This document shows, one piece after another, positions 14,585 through 22,954 of a DNA stretch of 27,569 nucleotides. A program made the translations under genes and the position numbers. Position 1 is the first letter of the stretch; every line of letters begins with the position of its first letter. Source of the stretch: CAZFYZ01 sp964523735 (lineage in GTDB: Bacteria > Armatimonadota > UBA5829). The notes beneath the pieces were generated by a model. The model ran no database searches and was not told the origin of the DNA. It saw only the letters and a program-made list of their open reading frames with translations. Location: contig CAZFYZ010000042.1 of NCBI GenBank assembly GCA_964523735.1, forward strand, positions 1 through 27,569, given 5' to 3'.

Positions 14585-16696
14585 TCAATCCTCGTAGACG
14601 ACCGACTCAGCCACCTCGTACTCAGGGGCTTGCACGGTTCCGGTGCGGGTTAGCTCAGTTAGCTCTGTCGAGGGGTCCCACTTCAGAGTTACCTCGTTGA
14701 CGGCACCGTCTCGATAGGCGAGGGTTGTCTCGTCGTCTCCATAGAGCGTGATGCCTCGTTCGCCTGTGCCATAGACGTGGACCGTGAGTTCGCGAAGAGA
14801 CGGGTCCTGCGCGTGCATGGCCGGAGCCGCGAGCGGGAGAATCGAGTTGTCCTTGACGAAGACAAGAATCCTGTCAATCGGGACGGCGAGTTTGTAGGTC
14901 TGCCCGCCCTCGAAGTACTTCCCTGTCCAGAAATCGCGCCAGCCGCCCTTGGGCAGATACACGTCGCGAGACTGTTGGCCCGCGACGACCGGCGCCACGA
15001 GGACGCGGTCGCCCATCATATACTCGAGATCGTTGCGCCAGAGGCAGGGGTCGGTCGGATCGTCCATCACCAGCGCGCGGAACGGCGGCATGCCCGTGCG
15101 ATGATACTCCACGAATGCCGAGTAGAGATATGGCAGGAACTGCATCCTGACCTGCAGCATGTCGCGGCAGATGGTGGTCACCCATTCGCGGTCGGGGTGG
15201 GGCTGGTCGCAGTTGTTGCAGTCGGTGTCCCACTGCTCCCACGGCGGATTCTTGATGTACCACGCGTTGATCAGCGCCTGCGGAGAGAACACCGTCGACT
15301 GGACGCGCCTGATGAGGTCCTCGGCTGAGTCCGCGTGCCTCACTTCAGGAGACCACAGAATCCCGCAGAAGCCCGATGTCACCACGCCTCTGATGAAGCT
15401 GGTATGGTCATATAGGTCGCTGTAGAAGACGTAGGGCAGCGGCGCTGCGAGAGCATACGCCGCGCGTACCTCCCCGTAGGTCCGCTGGTTCCTGGACTCG
15501 TAGATCGACTGGATGGTCTGCTGAAAGAGCATTCCATAGGCCGAGTGCATTAGCTCGCCGTCAAGCCCGGATGGGAATCTGCTGAACTCCGGGAACGACC
15601 ACGGTGAGCCGATGAAGTCCGAGTTGTCGCACTCGTCGAGCTTGTACCCCGAAATGCCCTTCTCAACGTGAGTCGTCCGATAGTGCTCTGCAAAGAGCCT
15701 GCGCGCCTCTGGATCGGCAAAGTCAGGCACAAGTCCGCCCCACACGAGGTGGTTGCCCGAGCGCGTGCTGAACGGCTCGTAGAGCGGCGAGCTGGGGTGG
15801 ATGAATGCGTGTGTCCACAGATTGAGCCGGAAATCCCGCTCCGCAAGTGCTTTGGTAGTCTCCTCCGGGTTCGGAAAGCGATCGCTCCAGATGTGCGAAC
15901 ACGAATAGGCGTGAGTCTGCCAGCCAGGCTCCAGCCCGAGCACGTCGCAGGGGATGTCGTTCTCGCGGAAGTAGTCAGCCCGCGCGATCACTCCATCGTG
16001 GGTGTAGTCGGACTTGCACCGATACCAGACTCCGAGGCCCCACATCGGAGGCATGCATCCTCCTCCTGAGAACAGATTGTAGCGCTGCACGGCCTGACGC
16101 ATCTCCGGACCCGCGAATACGTAGATGTCGGCGCCTTTGGCGCGGGGAATCTCGATGAAGACCTCTGCCTCACCCTCGCGTGCTTTCGATGAATAGAGTT
16201 CCTCTGAGCCGGAGGCTACGGGCGAAGTGGAGCCGGTGTCGATAGCTGCTTTGGCCTTTTCGCGCCGAATAGTCCCTCCGCAGTAGATCGTCATATAGCG
16301 GAGCGTGTCGATCATCACACCGTAGCCGCTGGTAGTGACGAAGAATGGGACCGGCGCGTGGGTGTCGCCTGTGTCAGCCAGCGGATCGCTGTTGGTGCGC
16401 AGGGTCTTCTTCTTACCGCGCTGGTTGAACGACAGGAGTTGAAGTCCGAGGCCATAAACTTGCTCATCCTTATACAGCGGCATGCGGATCATGTAGCCCC
16501 GATCAGTCGCCTCGCCGAAGATCACCTGCTCTGGCACAGGGCAAGAATCTACGCTGGGCAGCTTGCCCAGGCCTTCTGCCGCCGGCTTGTGGTCAAAGAG
16601 CGTGACAGGCGTCACGGCCTCCGGCTCGCCCATTCTGATCCGCCAAACGCCCGGATATAGCTCTTCCATGCGGCTGTGTCCGCTGTCTAGGTTCAT
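14585..16696 (-). CDS. Glycoside hydrolase family 31 (alpha-glucosidase/alpha-xylosidase type)
   Basis: A 703-residue GH31 enzyme with no signal peptide, so probably cytoplasmic. Layout: N-terminal beta-sandwich, a (beta/alpha)8 barrel opening near GGCMPPMWGLGVWYRCK (about 212-228), GLEPGWQ (254-260), the putative nucleophile Asp354 in GYKLDECDNSD, then GILWSPEVRHADSAEDLIRR and NAWYIKNPPW, and C-terminal beta domains with DVYLPKGGWRDFWTGKYFEGG. It hydrolyses alpha-glycosides with retention; substrate is not decidable here. I chose ATG 16696 with AGAGGA upstream, over TTG 16717. The gene lies in tandem with the YcxB-like gene and 90 bases after the small ACT gene. Confidence 0.9.
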   Translation of the reverse strand: MNLDSGHSRMEELYPGVWRIRMGEPEAVTPVTLFDHKPAAEGLGKLPSVDSCPVPEQVIFGEATDRGYMIRMPLYKDEQVYGLGLQLLSFNQRGKKKTLRTNSDPLADTGDTHAPVPFFVTTSGYGVMIDTLRYMTIYCGGTIRREKAKAAIDTGSTSPVASGSEELYSSKAREGEAEVFIEIPRAKGADIYVFAGPEMRQAVQRYNLFSGGGCMPPMWGLGVWYRCKSDYTHDGVIARADYFRENDIPCDVLGLEPGWQTHAYSCSHIWSDRFPNPEETTKALAERDFRLNLWTHAFIHPSSPLYEPFSTRSGNHLVWGGLVPDFADPEARRLFAEHYRTTHVEKGISGYKLDECDNSDFIGSPWSFPEFSRFPSGLDGELMHSAYGMLFQQTIQSIYESRNQRTYGEVRAAYALAAPLPYVFYSDLYDHTSFIRGVVTSGFCGILWSPEVRHADSAEDLIRRVQSTVFSPQALINAWYIKNPPWEQWDTDCNNCDQPHPDREWVTTICRDMLQVRMQFLPYLYSAFVEYHRTGMPPFRALVMDDPTDPCLWRNDLEYMMGDRVLVAPVVAGQQSRDVYLPKGGWRDFWTGKYFEGGQTYKLAVPIDRILVFVKDNSILPLAAPAMHAQDPSLRELTVHVYGTGERGITLYGDDETTLAYRDGAVNEVTLKWDPSTELTELTRTGTVQAPEYEVAESVVYED

Positions 16697-16718
16697 GTCG
16701 CGTGTTCCTCTACCCAAC

Positions 16719-16745
16719 GATAAGCCCTCACGCGTGCGCGAGGGC
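16719..16745 (-). terminator. Possible terminator after the ACT-like gene
   Basis: GCCCTC and GAGGGC (16724-16745) pair around a GC-rich interior. On the minus strand the hairpin is followed by TTATCGTT. It lies between the ACT-like gene and the GH31 gene. The U-tract is poor. Confidence 0.4.
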
Positions 16746-16786
16746 CGTCAAATGGCTCAGTTGAGACGGCATTTGCCGCGTTGCTT

Positions 16787-17044
16787 CTACTCGTCGAAGA
16801 CCATATGCTTGACGGTCACTCCGGGGATCAGCATCAGTTTGGACTCAAACTCGAGTGTCTTTGCCTCTTCGCCACACATCTCACAGATCAGCAGGCCCTT
16901 GGTGGAGCACATGGACTCCTCTACCTGATGCAGTCCCAGCCTGGTCTTGATGTAGCAGCCGTATTCCGTCAGCAGCGCCTGCACGTCCGGCACGCGCTCT
17001 ACACGGTTGGAAATGTGGATACCCACTACGATTCGTTTGCCCAT
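16787..17044 (-). CDS. Small ACT-like regulatory protein (TM1266 / iron-only hydrogenase regulator-like)
   Basis: An 85-residue protein, RIVVGIHISNRVERVPDVQ...LLTEYGCYIKTRLGLHQ...LIPGVTVKHMVF. The spacing of the first strand, the EYG-x-x-I-x-x-RLG element and the closing LPGVxVK strand match the small ACT-fold family annotated as iron-only hydrogenase system regulator. It carries an added cysteine pair (LICEMCGEE, CxxC) that could bind metal or be redox active. ATG 17044 has GGAGGG seven bases upstream. A 17-base palindrome containing TATAAT lies ~26 bases upstream, hinting at operator control. No hydrogenase genes are in the window. Confidence 0.7.
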   Translation of the reverse strand: MGKRIVVGIHISNRVERVPDVQALLTEYGCYIKTRLGLHQVEESMCSTKGLLICEMCGEEAKTLEFESKLMLIPGVTVKHMVFDE

Positions 17045-17069
17045 CTTCACACCCTCCGGTCTAGAACGA

Positions 17070-17086
17070 TTGGTATATTATACCAA
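17070..17086 (-). promoter_or_regulatory. Palindromic operator over a -10 box
   Basis: TTGGTATATTATACCAA is a perfect odd-length palindrome (8-base arms around a central base). Its minus-strand reading contains TATAAT, a consensus -10 box for the ACT-like gene. No good -35 is seen at 16-18 bases, which fits an activator- or repressor-controlled promoter. Confidence 0.55.
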
Positions 17087-17113
17087 GTTCGCACCAAAGA
17101 AGGCAGGGGGTCT

Positions 17114-18823
17114 CTATCTTCTTCCGCTCACTGCTTCCTCGAGTCGCTTGCGAGTGTCCGGGAGGCGGGGATTGATCTCGAGGACGCGTCTCCACTCTTG
17201 GATCGCCTCGTCTCTCTGCCCCTGCCAGTAGAGGATAACGCCAAGGCTGTGGCGTGGCTCGGTGTAATCGGGATCCAGTTCAATGGCTCTGCGGAGGTGG
17301 TACTCCGCCTCATCCAGCTTCCGCATCCGGGCAAGCGCCGTGCCGAGATTGTTGTGCGCCACGGGCAAGTCAGGCTCTATAGTTATCGCTTTCCTATAGT
17401 GCTCTACGGCTTCCGTTACTCTGCCGGCGCGGGTCAAGACCATGCCCATGAAGTTGTGGACGACTTCGGGCTCTTTGCTGAACCTCATAGCGTCCTGGAG
17501 TACCTCAAGCGCGCGTTCGTTTTCGCCTGAGTCCGACAGAGCCCCGGCTTTCCAATAGAAGACGGCGGGGTCATTATCGGTGACTCTGAGGGCCTGATGA
17601 TAAAGGGTCTCGGTGTCGCGCCAGTACTGGGCTTGGGCGTAAGCGCGAACACCTAGCGCAATCAGGATCACAAGGGCGGGCACTGCCAGCCATCTCGAAC
17701 TGAAGCGCTGTGACAAGTCCGGAACGAGCCAGGCGATGAGCATGAAGAGGCCGATAAGCGGCACGTAGGCATAGCGATCAGCTGTGCCCTGAGTCCCCAC
17801 TTGGACTAGCCCGATCACCGGCACCAGCGTGACCAGATACCAGAACCAACCGGTAGTTACGTAAGGGCGTTTCCGGCGGCTGACGATCGCGAGAACAGTG
17901 ATCACAGCAAGGGCCACGGCACATCCCACAGTCACCCACACCGGAAGAGTATCCTTGGGGTGGGGGTACATTAGGCAGAGTTCTGATGGCCAGATCATCT
18001 TGCCGATGTAGGTCATACAAGAGACCACAGCGTTCGCCAACCGCTGACCGACGGGGAACTGCTGTAGGCTGCGTGTCATCCCTCCATCGCTCTGGACAAT
18101 CATCGTAATCCAGCAGGTCAGTGCCGACAAGGCGATCAGCGGAAGCTTGTCGACGTAGGATCGGATGTCTCTGAGATTGGCCTTGCCCAGCGGCCAGATG
18201 TCGAGCAAGATCAGAATGAATGGCAGCGTGACGAGCATCGGCTTGGATGCAAGGCCCAGAGCGAACAGCGCGACCACGATGAGATAGCGCCAGACTCCCC
18301 CGTGTCGCGCGTAGCCGAAGTAAGCCCCAACTGTGAGCAGCCAGAAAGCCGTGCTCAGGACATTCTTGCGCTCCGCGATCCACGCGACGGACCCCACGTT
18401 CAGTGGGTGTACGGCGAAAATTGCCGCCACGAAAGCAGATCGCCAGACTGAGCCCGTGGCGGAAGCAAGTATCAGGAAGATGAGCCACGAGTTCAGGATG
18501 TGTATCAGTATGTTGGTGATATGGTGGCCGCCGGGATCCAGACCGAATAGCTCCACATCCACCATATGCGAGATCCAGGTAAGCGGATGCCAGTTGGCGG
18601 CGTGAGCGGCTGTGATGGACCAGGCGACGTTGTCCGGCGTTAGCCCGGTCCTGACGTGCGGGTTATCGTAGATGTATATGACGTCATCGAAGTCGTTGAT
18701 GCCGAAGTTGGCGACGTTGGCGTAGATCGCCACTACTGCGGCCGCAAGAAGCGCGCATATCACCACGTATGTGCGAAGCTTCGTCTGGGTCACTATGGGG
18801 CGCTGTGGCTTGTCTAATTGCAT
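17114..18823 (-). CDS. TMTC-like multispanning membrane protein with C-terminal TPRs (paralogue 2)
   Basis: A 569-residue protein. About ten hydrophobic segments span ~18-400, then TPR repeats run from ~400 to 560 (for example PVAHNNLGTALARMRKLDEA, HSLGVILYWQGQRDEA). After the first membrane segment comes an acidic NDFDDVIYIYDNPHV, where GT-C-fold mannosyltransferases keep their catalytic Asp pair, then HPLTWISHMVDVELFGL and AVHPLNVGSVAWIAERKNVL. This is the TMTC-like/PMT-related family, thought to transfer sugars from lipid carriers to proteins outside the membrane; the bacterial members are not characterised well. It starts three bases after the stop of its tandem paralogue. Confidence 0.85.
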   Translation of the reverse strand: MQLDKPQRPIVTQTKLRTYVVICALLAAAVVAIYANVANFGINDFDDVIYIYDNPHVRTGLTPDNVAWSITAAHAANWHPLTWISHMVDVELFGLDPGGHHITNILIHILNSWLIFLILASATGSVWRSAFVAAIFAVHPLNVGSVAWIAERKNVLSTAFWLLTVGAYFGYARHGGVWRYLIVVALFALGLASKPMLVTLPFILILLDIWPLGKANLRDIRSYVDKLPLIALSALTCWITMIVQSDGGMTRSLQQFPVGQRLANAVVSCMTYIGKMIWPSELCLMYPHPKDTLPVWVTVGCAVALAVITVLAIVSRRKRPYVTTGWFWYLVTLVPVIGLVQVGTQGTADRYAYVPLIGLFMLIAWLVPDLSQRFSSRWLAVPALVILIALGVRAYAQAQYWRDTETLYHQALRVTDNDPAVFYWKAGALSDSGENERALEVLQDAMRFSKEPEVVHNFMGMVLTRAGRVTEAVEHYRKAITIEPDLPVAHNNLGTALARMRKLDEAEYHLRRAIELDPDYTEPRHSLGVILYWQGQRDEAIQEWRRVLEINPRLPDTRKRLEEAVSGRR

Positions 18824-18826
18824 CGG

Positions 18827-20524
18827 CTATTCCTGGTCCGGTCGACTCTCAGCTTCATTCAGACGCTTACGGGTATCCTCCATGCTGGGGTTGATTTCAA
18901 GTGCGCATTTCCACTCGGCAACGGCTTCCTCGCGGCGGCCCTGCCAGTAGAGGACCACTCCCAAGCTGTGTACTGCCTCAGCATAGCGCGGATGCAGCTC
19001 TATCGCTCTGCGCAGATGCTGCTCCGCCTCATCAAGCTTGTGAAGCCTGGCCAGGGCAACTCCCAGGTTGTTCTCGGTGATGGCGTAGTCCGGCTTGATC
19101 TCCAGTGCCAGCCTGTATTGGTCGATGGCCTCAGCGATTAGGCCCTTCTCGGCAAGCAGCCTGCCCATCTTATCGCGGACAACGTGCGGCACACCGCTTA
19201 CCTTGAGCGCGTCTTCCAGGGATCGAAATGCGGCGCCGGGTCTGCCACCCTTGGCAAGCATGTCTACTCGCATGTAGAACGCCGGCCCATCGCAGCCGCT
19301 GATGGCTACGGCGTGATCAAATAACGTGTCGGCGTTCTTCCAGTACCCCGTTTGTTTCCATGCCATCAAGCCAAGCACCAGGAGCACAGCCACGACCGGC
19401 AGGGCAAGCCACTTCGCCCTGCGCGGCCCCGCAATGTCGGGTAACAGCCAGGCAATCGCGATGAATGGGCCGATCAACGTTACATACGCGTACCTATCCG
19501 CCATGGCTTGGGCGCCGACCTGCACCAGGCCGATCACCGGGATCAGCGTGATCACAAACCACAGCCATCCCACTATCAGATACGGCCGCCGGTTTCTCTG
19601 GAAGAATGTGAAGATGGTGATAGCCAGCAGCAGCAGACCACATCCTACCGTCGTCAGCACCGGAAGCGTCGCCTGGGGGTGAGTGTACAACACGCACAGT
19701 TCGCTCGGCCAGATCATCTTCCACAGGTACGAAACCGAGGCCACGACTGAGTTTGCTGCTCGTTGCCCGAGCGGCACTGGGTCGAAGCTCAGTATGGCGT
19801 TCCCTCGGCTCTGAGCAACAACTGTCGCCCACGAGGACAGCGCCGACATCACGAACAAGGGGATCNNNNNNNNNNAATCCTGTCTAGCGATCGGCCATAT
19901 ATCAAGCAGAATCAGCACTATCGGGAGCGTGACAAGCATCGGCTTTGTCGCAAGGCCAATCGCGAACGTTACCAGAAGAAGCAAATATCGAGCAACCCCG
20001 CCCCGACGTACGTATATGAAGTAAGTCCAGATGGTCAGCAGCCAGAACGTAGTGCTGAGAACGTTCTTGCGCTCGGCGATCCAAGCGACTGACTCGACAT
20101 TTATCGGGTGCACCGCAAACAGCGCCGCCACTAAGGCTGATCGCCAGGTTGAGCCGGTCACAGCCGCCAGAATCAGGAACAGGATCCAGGCGTTGAGTAT
20201 GTGGATAGCCACGTTTGTGAGGTGATGCATCCCGGGGTCGAGGCCGAAGAGCTGGACATCCAGCATGTGGGACCACCACGTCACAGGGTGCCAGTTGGCG
20301 GCGTCAAAGGTAGTCAGGGAGTAGGCGATGTTCTCGAGCGTAAGGCCGCCGCGGACGTGAGAGTTGCGGAAGACATAATCGGGATCATCGAAGTGAGACT
20401 GATCGAAGTGCCGGACTTGCGCATAGATCAGAATGATCGCGAGAGCCATGAGCACGCAGAGCAAGACGCGCACGCGCAAGGTCGTGTCATTGCCCTGCAG
20501 AAGCGATTCCTTGTTTGGCTGCAT
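18827..20524 (-). CDS. TMTC-like multispanning membrane protein with C-terminal TPRs (paralogue 1), contains a gap
   Basis: About 565 residues plus the gap, same architecture as the following gene: acidic SHFDDPDYVFRNSHV after the first membrane segment, HPVTWWSHMLDVQLFGL, AVHPINVESVAWIAERKNVL, about ten membrane segments, and C-terminal TPRs (AITENNLGVALARLHKLDEA, HSLGVVLYWQGRREEA). I chose ATG 20524 rather than 20560: the first 40 residues then align without a gap to the paralogue (both begin MQ and reach FDD at the same place), and the promoter would start transcription only a few bases from 20560. Ten Ns at 19866-19875 hide part of a loop; the frame is kept, but the paralogue suggests about ten residues are missing. 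Confidence 0.87.
   Translation of the reverse strand: MQPNKESLLQGNDTTLRVRVLLCVLMALAIILIYAQVRHFDQSHFDDPDYVFRNSHVRGGLTLENIAYSLTTFDAANWHPVTWWSHMLDVQLFGLDPGMHHLTNVAIHILNAWILFLILAAVTGSTWRSALVAALFAVHPINVESVAWIAERKNVLSTTFWLLTIWTYFIYVRRGGVARYLLLLVTFAIGLATKPMLVTLPIVLILLDIWPIARQDXXXXIPLFVMSALSSWATVVAQSRGNAILSFDPVPLGQRAANSVVASVSYLWKMIWPSELCVLYTHPQATLPVLTTVGCGLLLLAITIFTFFQRNRRPYLIVGWLWFVITLIPVIGLVQVGAQAMADRYAYVTLIGPFIAIAWLLPDIAGPRRAKWLALPVVAVLLVLGLMAWKQTGYWKNADTLFDHAVAISGCDGPAFYMRVDMLAKGGRPGAAFRSLEDALKVSGVPHVVRDKMGRLLAEKGLIAEAIDQYRLALEIKPDYAITENNLGVALARLHKLDEAEQHLRRAIELHPRYAEAVHSLGVVLYWQGRREEAVAEWKCALEINPSMEDTRKRLNEAESRPDQE
19866..19875. other. Assembly gap (10 N) inside TMTC-like gene 1
   Basis: The frame is unchanged across the gap, so the true length is 1 mod 3 (10, 13, ... 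bases). Comparison with the tandem paralogue over LDIWP...PL suggests a real length nearer 30-40. Confidence 0.9.
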
Positions 20525-20571
20525 TCTCCATCTCGTGGCAGTGGATTTGGTCACGAGCATCCCTCACTCGT

Positions 20572-20600
20572 AGTATATTGCGTTGCGCAGGTAGCGTCAA
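20572..20600 (-). promoter_or_regulatory. Sigma70 promoter of the TMTC-like operon
   Basis: Minus strand: TTGACG (complement of 20595-20600), 17-base spacer, TATACT (complement of 20572-20577). Each hexamer matches at five of six. The predicted start is near 20565, giving a ~40-base leader to ATG 20524. Confidence 0.75.
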
Positions 20601-20662
20601 GCGAGACTGGCTCGTCGAACGCATGTTACAATAGCTGTGTCCTCATTGGAGAAGGAGACCGG

Positions 20663-21358
20663 ATGCACGAGCTTCCGCGGCTATCGCGCCTCACGATCGA
20701 ACAGAACACAGTCGACTACTACCGCTCTGCCGGCGGCACGCGGCCTGATCTGCGCGTGGTAGACGTGGATGGGCAGCTTGTGATCGTGAAGGATTTCAGC
20801 CGCAGCGACTTCCTGTTTCGCGCGATAGTCGGACCTATACTCATCCGCCGCGAGTACGGCGCTCTCATCAAGCTCCTGGGAGTGCAGGGCATCCCTCGTC
20901 TCGTTGGAAAGCTGGACCGGTTCTCCGTGGCCATGGAGCACGTCGCCGGTACAAGTTTGGACAAGATTGACCCAACTAAGTTGGACAACGCGTTCTACAA
21001 GCGTCTCCGAGAAGCGGTTGATGCAATGCACGCCCGGGGTGTTGCCCACTGCGACCTCCGCAGCCGCGGCAATGTAATGCTCGGCGATGACGGACAGCCT
21101 TACCTGGTCGATTTCGCTGCCTGTGTGTACCGGGGTCTCGGCATCAACCCGTTCACTCGATGGTTGTTCGGCCAGTTCGTGCTTGCCGACCGAAACGCAA
21201 TACTGCGTATCAAGCGAAGGCTTTCGCCGGACCTATTGAGTGAGGCCGAGAAAGCAGAGCTTGAGGTGCCCCTCCCGTTCGAGCGCCCTGCCAGGTTCGT
21301 GGGAGAGAACGTGCGCAAGCTCACACGCCGCCTGCTGACGAACCGCAAGCAAGACTGA
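20663..21358 (+). CDS. RIO/Kdo-kinase-like protein kinase
   Basis: A 231-residue kinase-fold protein. Likely ATP lysine K43 (LVIVKDF), then RREYGALIKL (~62-71) with the candidate C-helix Glu, hinge MEHVAGTSL (91-99), catalytic loop HCDLRSRGNVML (129-140; Asp131, Asn137), and the metal Asp150 in VDFA. This short form with HxD and DFA rather than DFG is typical of RIO-like and lipopolysaccharide (Kdo/WaaP-type) kinases. GGAGAAGGAG lies 8-10 bases before ATG 20663. It is divergent from the TMTC-like operon; a -10-like TACAAT sits at 20627-20632 without a good -35. Envelope-lipid or sugar phosphorylation is a context inference. Confidence 0.8.
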   Translation: MHELPRLSRLTIEQNTVDYYRSAGGTRPDLRVVDVDGQLVIVKDFSRSDFLFRAIVGPILIRREYGALIKLLGVQGIPRLVGKLDRFSVAMEHVAGTSLDKIDPTKLDNAFYKRLREAVDAMHARGVAHCDLRSRGNVMLGDDGQPYLVDFAACVYRGLGINPFTRWLFGQFVLADRNAILRIKRRLSPDLLSEAEKAELEVPLPFERPARFVGENVRKLTRRLLTNRKQD

Positions 21359-21483
21359 TTACCTCCGACGAAGCATTCCGGAAATCCACCATTAACTGAC
21401 GTGTAACGTCGTCGAAACACCCCTCAGCTACAGTACAGGCATTCAGTCGCAGGGTGCCTTTACGGTACGCCAGGAGGGTTTTC

Positions 21484-22230
21484 GTGAGAAGCAAAACGCT
21501 GTTCGTTGTGTCACTGCTGTGTATGTCCATTGCCGGCTTGCAAGCCGATGAGGATCTGTCTGCACCTAGCCTGACAACCAAGGTCGACCTTGGTTACGTC
21601 AGCAAGTACATCTGGCGTGGTATTCCACAGACGCCGGGTGCGGCATTCCAGCCATCGCTGACTGTCTTGCACAACAGTGGGCTGAGCGCGAACTTCTGGG
21701 CCAGCCGGGATGCCGACGCCGGCGAGTTCAAGGAGCACGACTACACGCTGAACTACGCATGGACGAGGGGCGGAGTCGGCCTCAACGCGGGCGCGATCTA
21801 CTACGCATTTCCCAACACCTCTTACGCCAGCACGAGTGAGATCTATGCATCCGTCGGCTTCCCGGGAAAGTTCTCGCCGACGGTTTCTGTCAATTGGGAT
21901 GTGGACGAGGCCCGGGGAATGTACGCTAGCGCGGGCATTGGCTACTGCTGTAAGATCTCTCGTGGTCAGCAGACACCTGCTGTTAACCTCGGCGCGAAGC
22001 TGTCATTCTCCACGGCTGGTTACAATCGGTTCTGGTTTGGAGTGGACGAGGCGACAGTAAGCGACTTCTGCTTGAGCGCGAGCATGCCGCTTACTATTGG
22101 GAAGGGCAGCCTTACCCCCGCGCTTACGTATGCCACAGTCATCGACAGGACCCTGCGCGATTCGCTTGCCGGCAGTGGCCTCGACGAGGACAATGTGATC
22201 GCGTCGCTGACCTACTCCTGCGCGCTGTAG
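21484..22230 (+). CDS. Porin-like outer-membrane beta-barrel (TorF-like)
   Basis: A 248-residue exported protein. Signal peptide ~1-22 (KTLFVVSLLCMSIAGLQA), then alternating strands with aromatic girdles: VDLGYVSKYIWRGIPQTPG (43-61 region), SANFWASRDADAGEFKEHDYTL, GVGLNAGAIYYAFP, FSPTVSVNWDVDEARGMYASAGIGY. The opening DLGYVSKYIWRGIPQT resembles the (Y/F)xSDYRFRGISQT start of the TorF/TIGR02001 putative-porin family. It ends in ASLTYSCAL rather than the classical aromatic C-terminus. GTG 21484 is preceded by AGGAGGG; the frame upstream to 21454 is unused. It is likely in the outer membrane. A solute specificity cannot be assigned. Confidence 0.75.
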   Translation: MRSKTLFVVSLLCMSIAGLQADEDLSAPSLTTKVDLGYVSKYIWRGIPQTPGAAFQPSLTVLHNSGLSANFWASRDADAGEFKEHDYTLNYAWTRGGVGLNAGAIYYAFPNTSYASTSEIYASVGFPGKFSPTVSVNWDVDEARGMYASAGIGYCCKISRGQQTPAVNLGAKLSFSTAGYNRFWFGVDEATVSDFCLSASMPLTIGKGSLTPALTYATVIDRTLRDSLAGSGLDEDNVIASLTYSCAL

Positions 22231-22243
22231 TTACATTAGCACC

Positions 22244-22272
22244 TTGACAGCCTGCCATTACTGGCGCACAAT
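22244..22272 (+). promoter_or_regulatory. Promoter for the PEP-CTERM gene
   Basis: A perfect TTGACA (22244-22249), 17-base spacer, and CACAAT (22267-22272, four of six). The start site would be near 22279, about 37 bases before ATG 22316. Confidence 0.6.
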
Positions 22273-22315
22273 GAGGATATAAGCGTTTGTGTTGGGAGGC
22301 TGTCGGAACTTGATC

Positions 22316-22919
22316 ATGGCAAAGCGCCTGATAGCGTTGATTGCACTGCTGATCTCTGTGGGAGTGCTGCCCTGTGGAGCGTGGATCTATGACGGCGGCC
22401 AGGCGCAGCACGCCGGACTGACAGTCCAGGCCAACACCGCTTGCGTCTGGGTGTCAGCGCCTTTCACGGTGGCGGCTGATAGCTATGCAACCAGCTTCGG
22501 CGCGGCCCTTGCGCGAGCGATTGGTCCCGCGGATGCCGGCTTCAACGTATATCTGACCACTTCCATGTCGGGTCTGCCGGGTTCGGCGATTGCGAGACTG
22601 CCGCAGCCCCTGGTTCCGAAGACCACGCAGTACGTCTACTATGATGGCTCACTCAACGAGCCCGTGCTGCTGCAGGCGGGCACGGTCTATGCCCTCGTGC
22701 TGATGCCAACCTCGCCTGACCTGATGGCGAGTATATCTTATGGCGTCAAGCCCGGGACTTACTACGGCTATGGGACCGGCGACAATGGCAAGACGTGGTA
22801 CAAACTCTCGNNNNNNNNNNCGTGTCGGCGGCTACGCAGTGCCGGAACCGGCATCGATGGCGACTCTGCTGCCAGGTTTCGCCATTCTGGCCGCGTTAAG
22901 AAGAAGAGCCCGGCGGTAG
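22316..22919 (+). CDS. PEP-CTERM sorting-domain protein, sorting signal split off by a gap
   Basis: Signal peptide MAKRLIALIALLISVGVLPCGA, then a beta-rich domain with AWIYDGGQAQHAGLTVQ and an aromatic tail YYGYGTGDNGKTWYKLS before ten Ns. After the gap, in a different frame, comes VPEPASMATLLPGFAILAAL then RRRARR and TAG at 22917. This is a textbook PEP-CTERM signal: VPEP, a hydrophobic helix, a basic end, recognised by exosortase for export to the surface or extracellular matrix. Reading straight across the Ns gives a false C-terminus and hides it. About 200 residues. The frame opening at 22289 is rejected for lack of a clean signal peptide. Confidence 0.82.
22811..22820. other. Assembly gap (10 N) inside the PEP-CTERM gene
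   Basis: The signal-peptide frame is 2 mod 3 and the VPEP frame is 0 mod 3, so a gap divisible by three would join them. The placeholder of 10 is therefore not the real length. Confidence 0.9.
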
Positions 22920-22929
22920 ACCGGGCTCT
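22905..22929. terminator. Hairpin at the end of the PEP-CTERM gene
   Basis: AGAGCCCGG (22905-22913) pairs perfectly with CCGGGCTCT (22921-22929) around a seven-base loop that contains the TAG stop. No U-tract follows on the plus strand. It separates this gene from the convergent TIM-barrel gene. Confidence 0.6.
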
Positions 22930-22954
22930 GTGATTCCTCGCTTTAGATCCCCAG

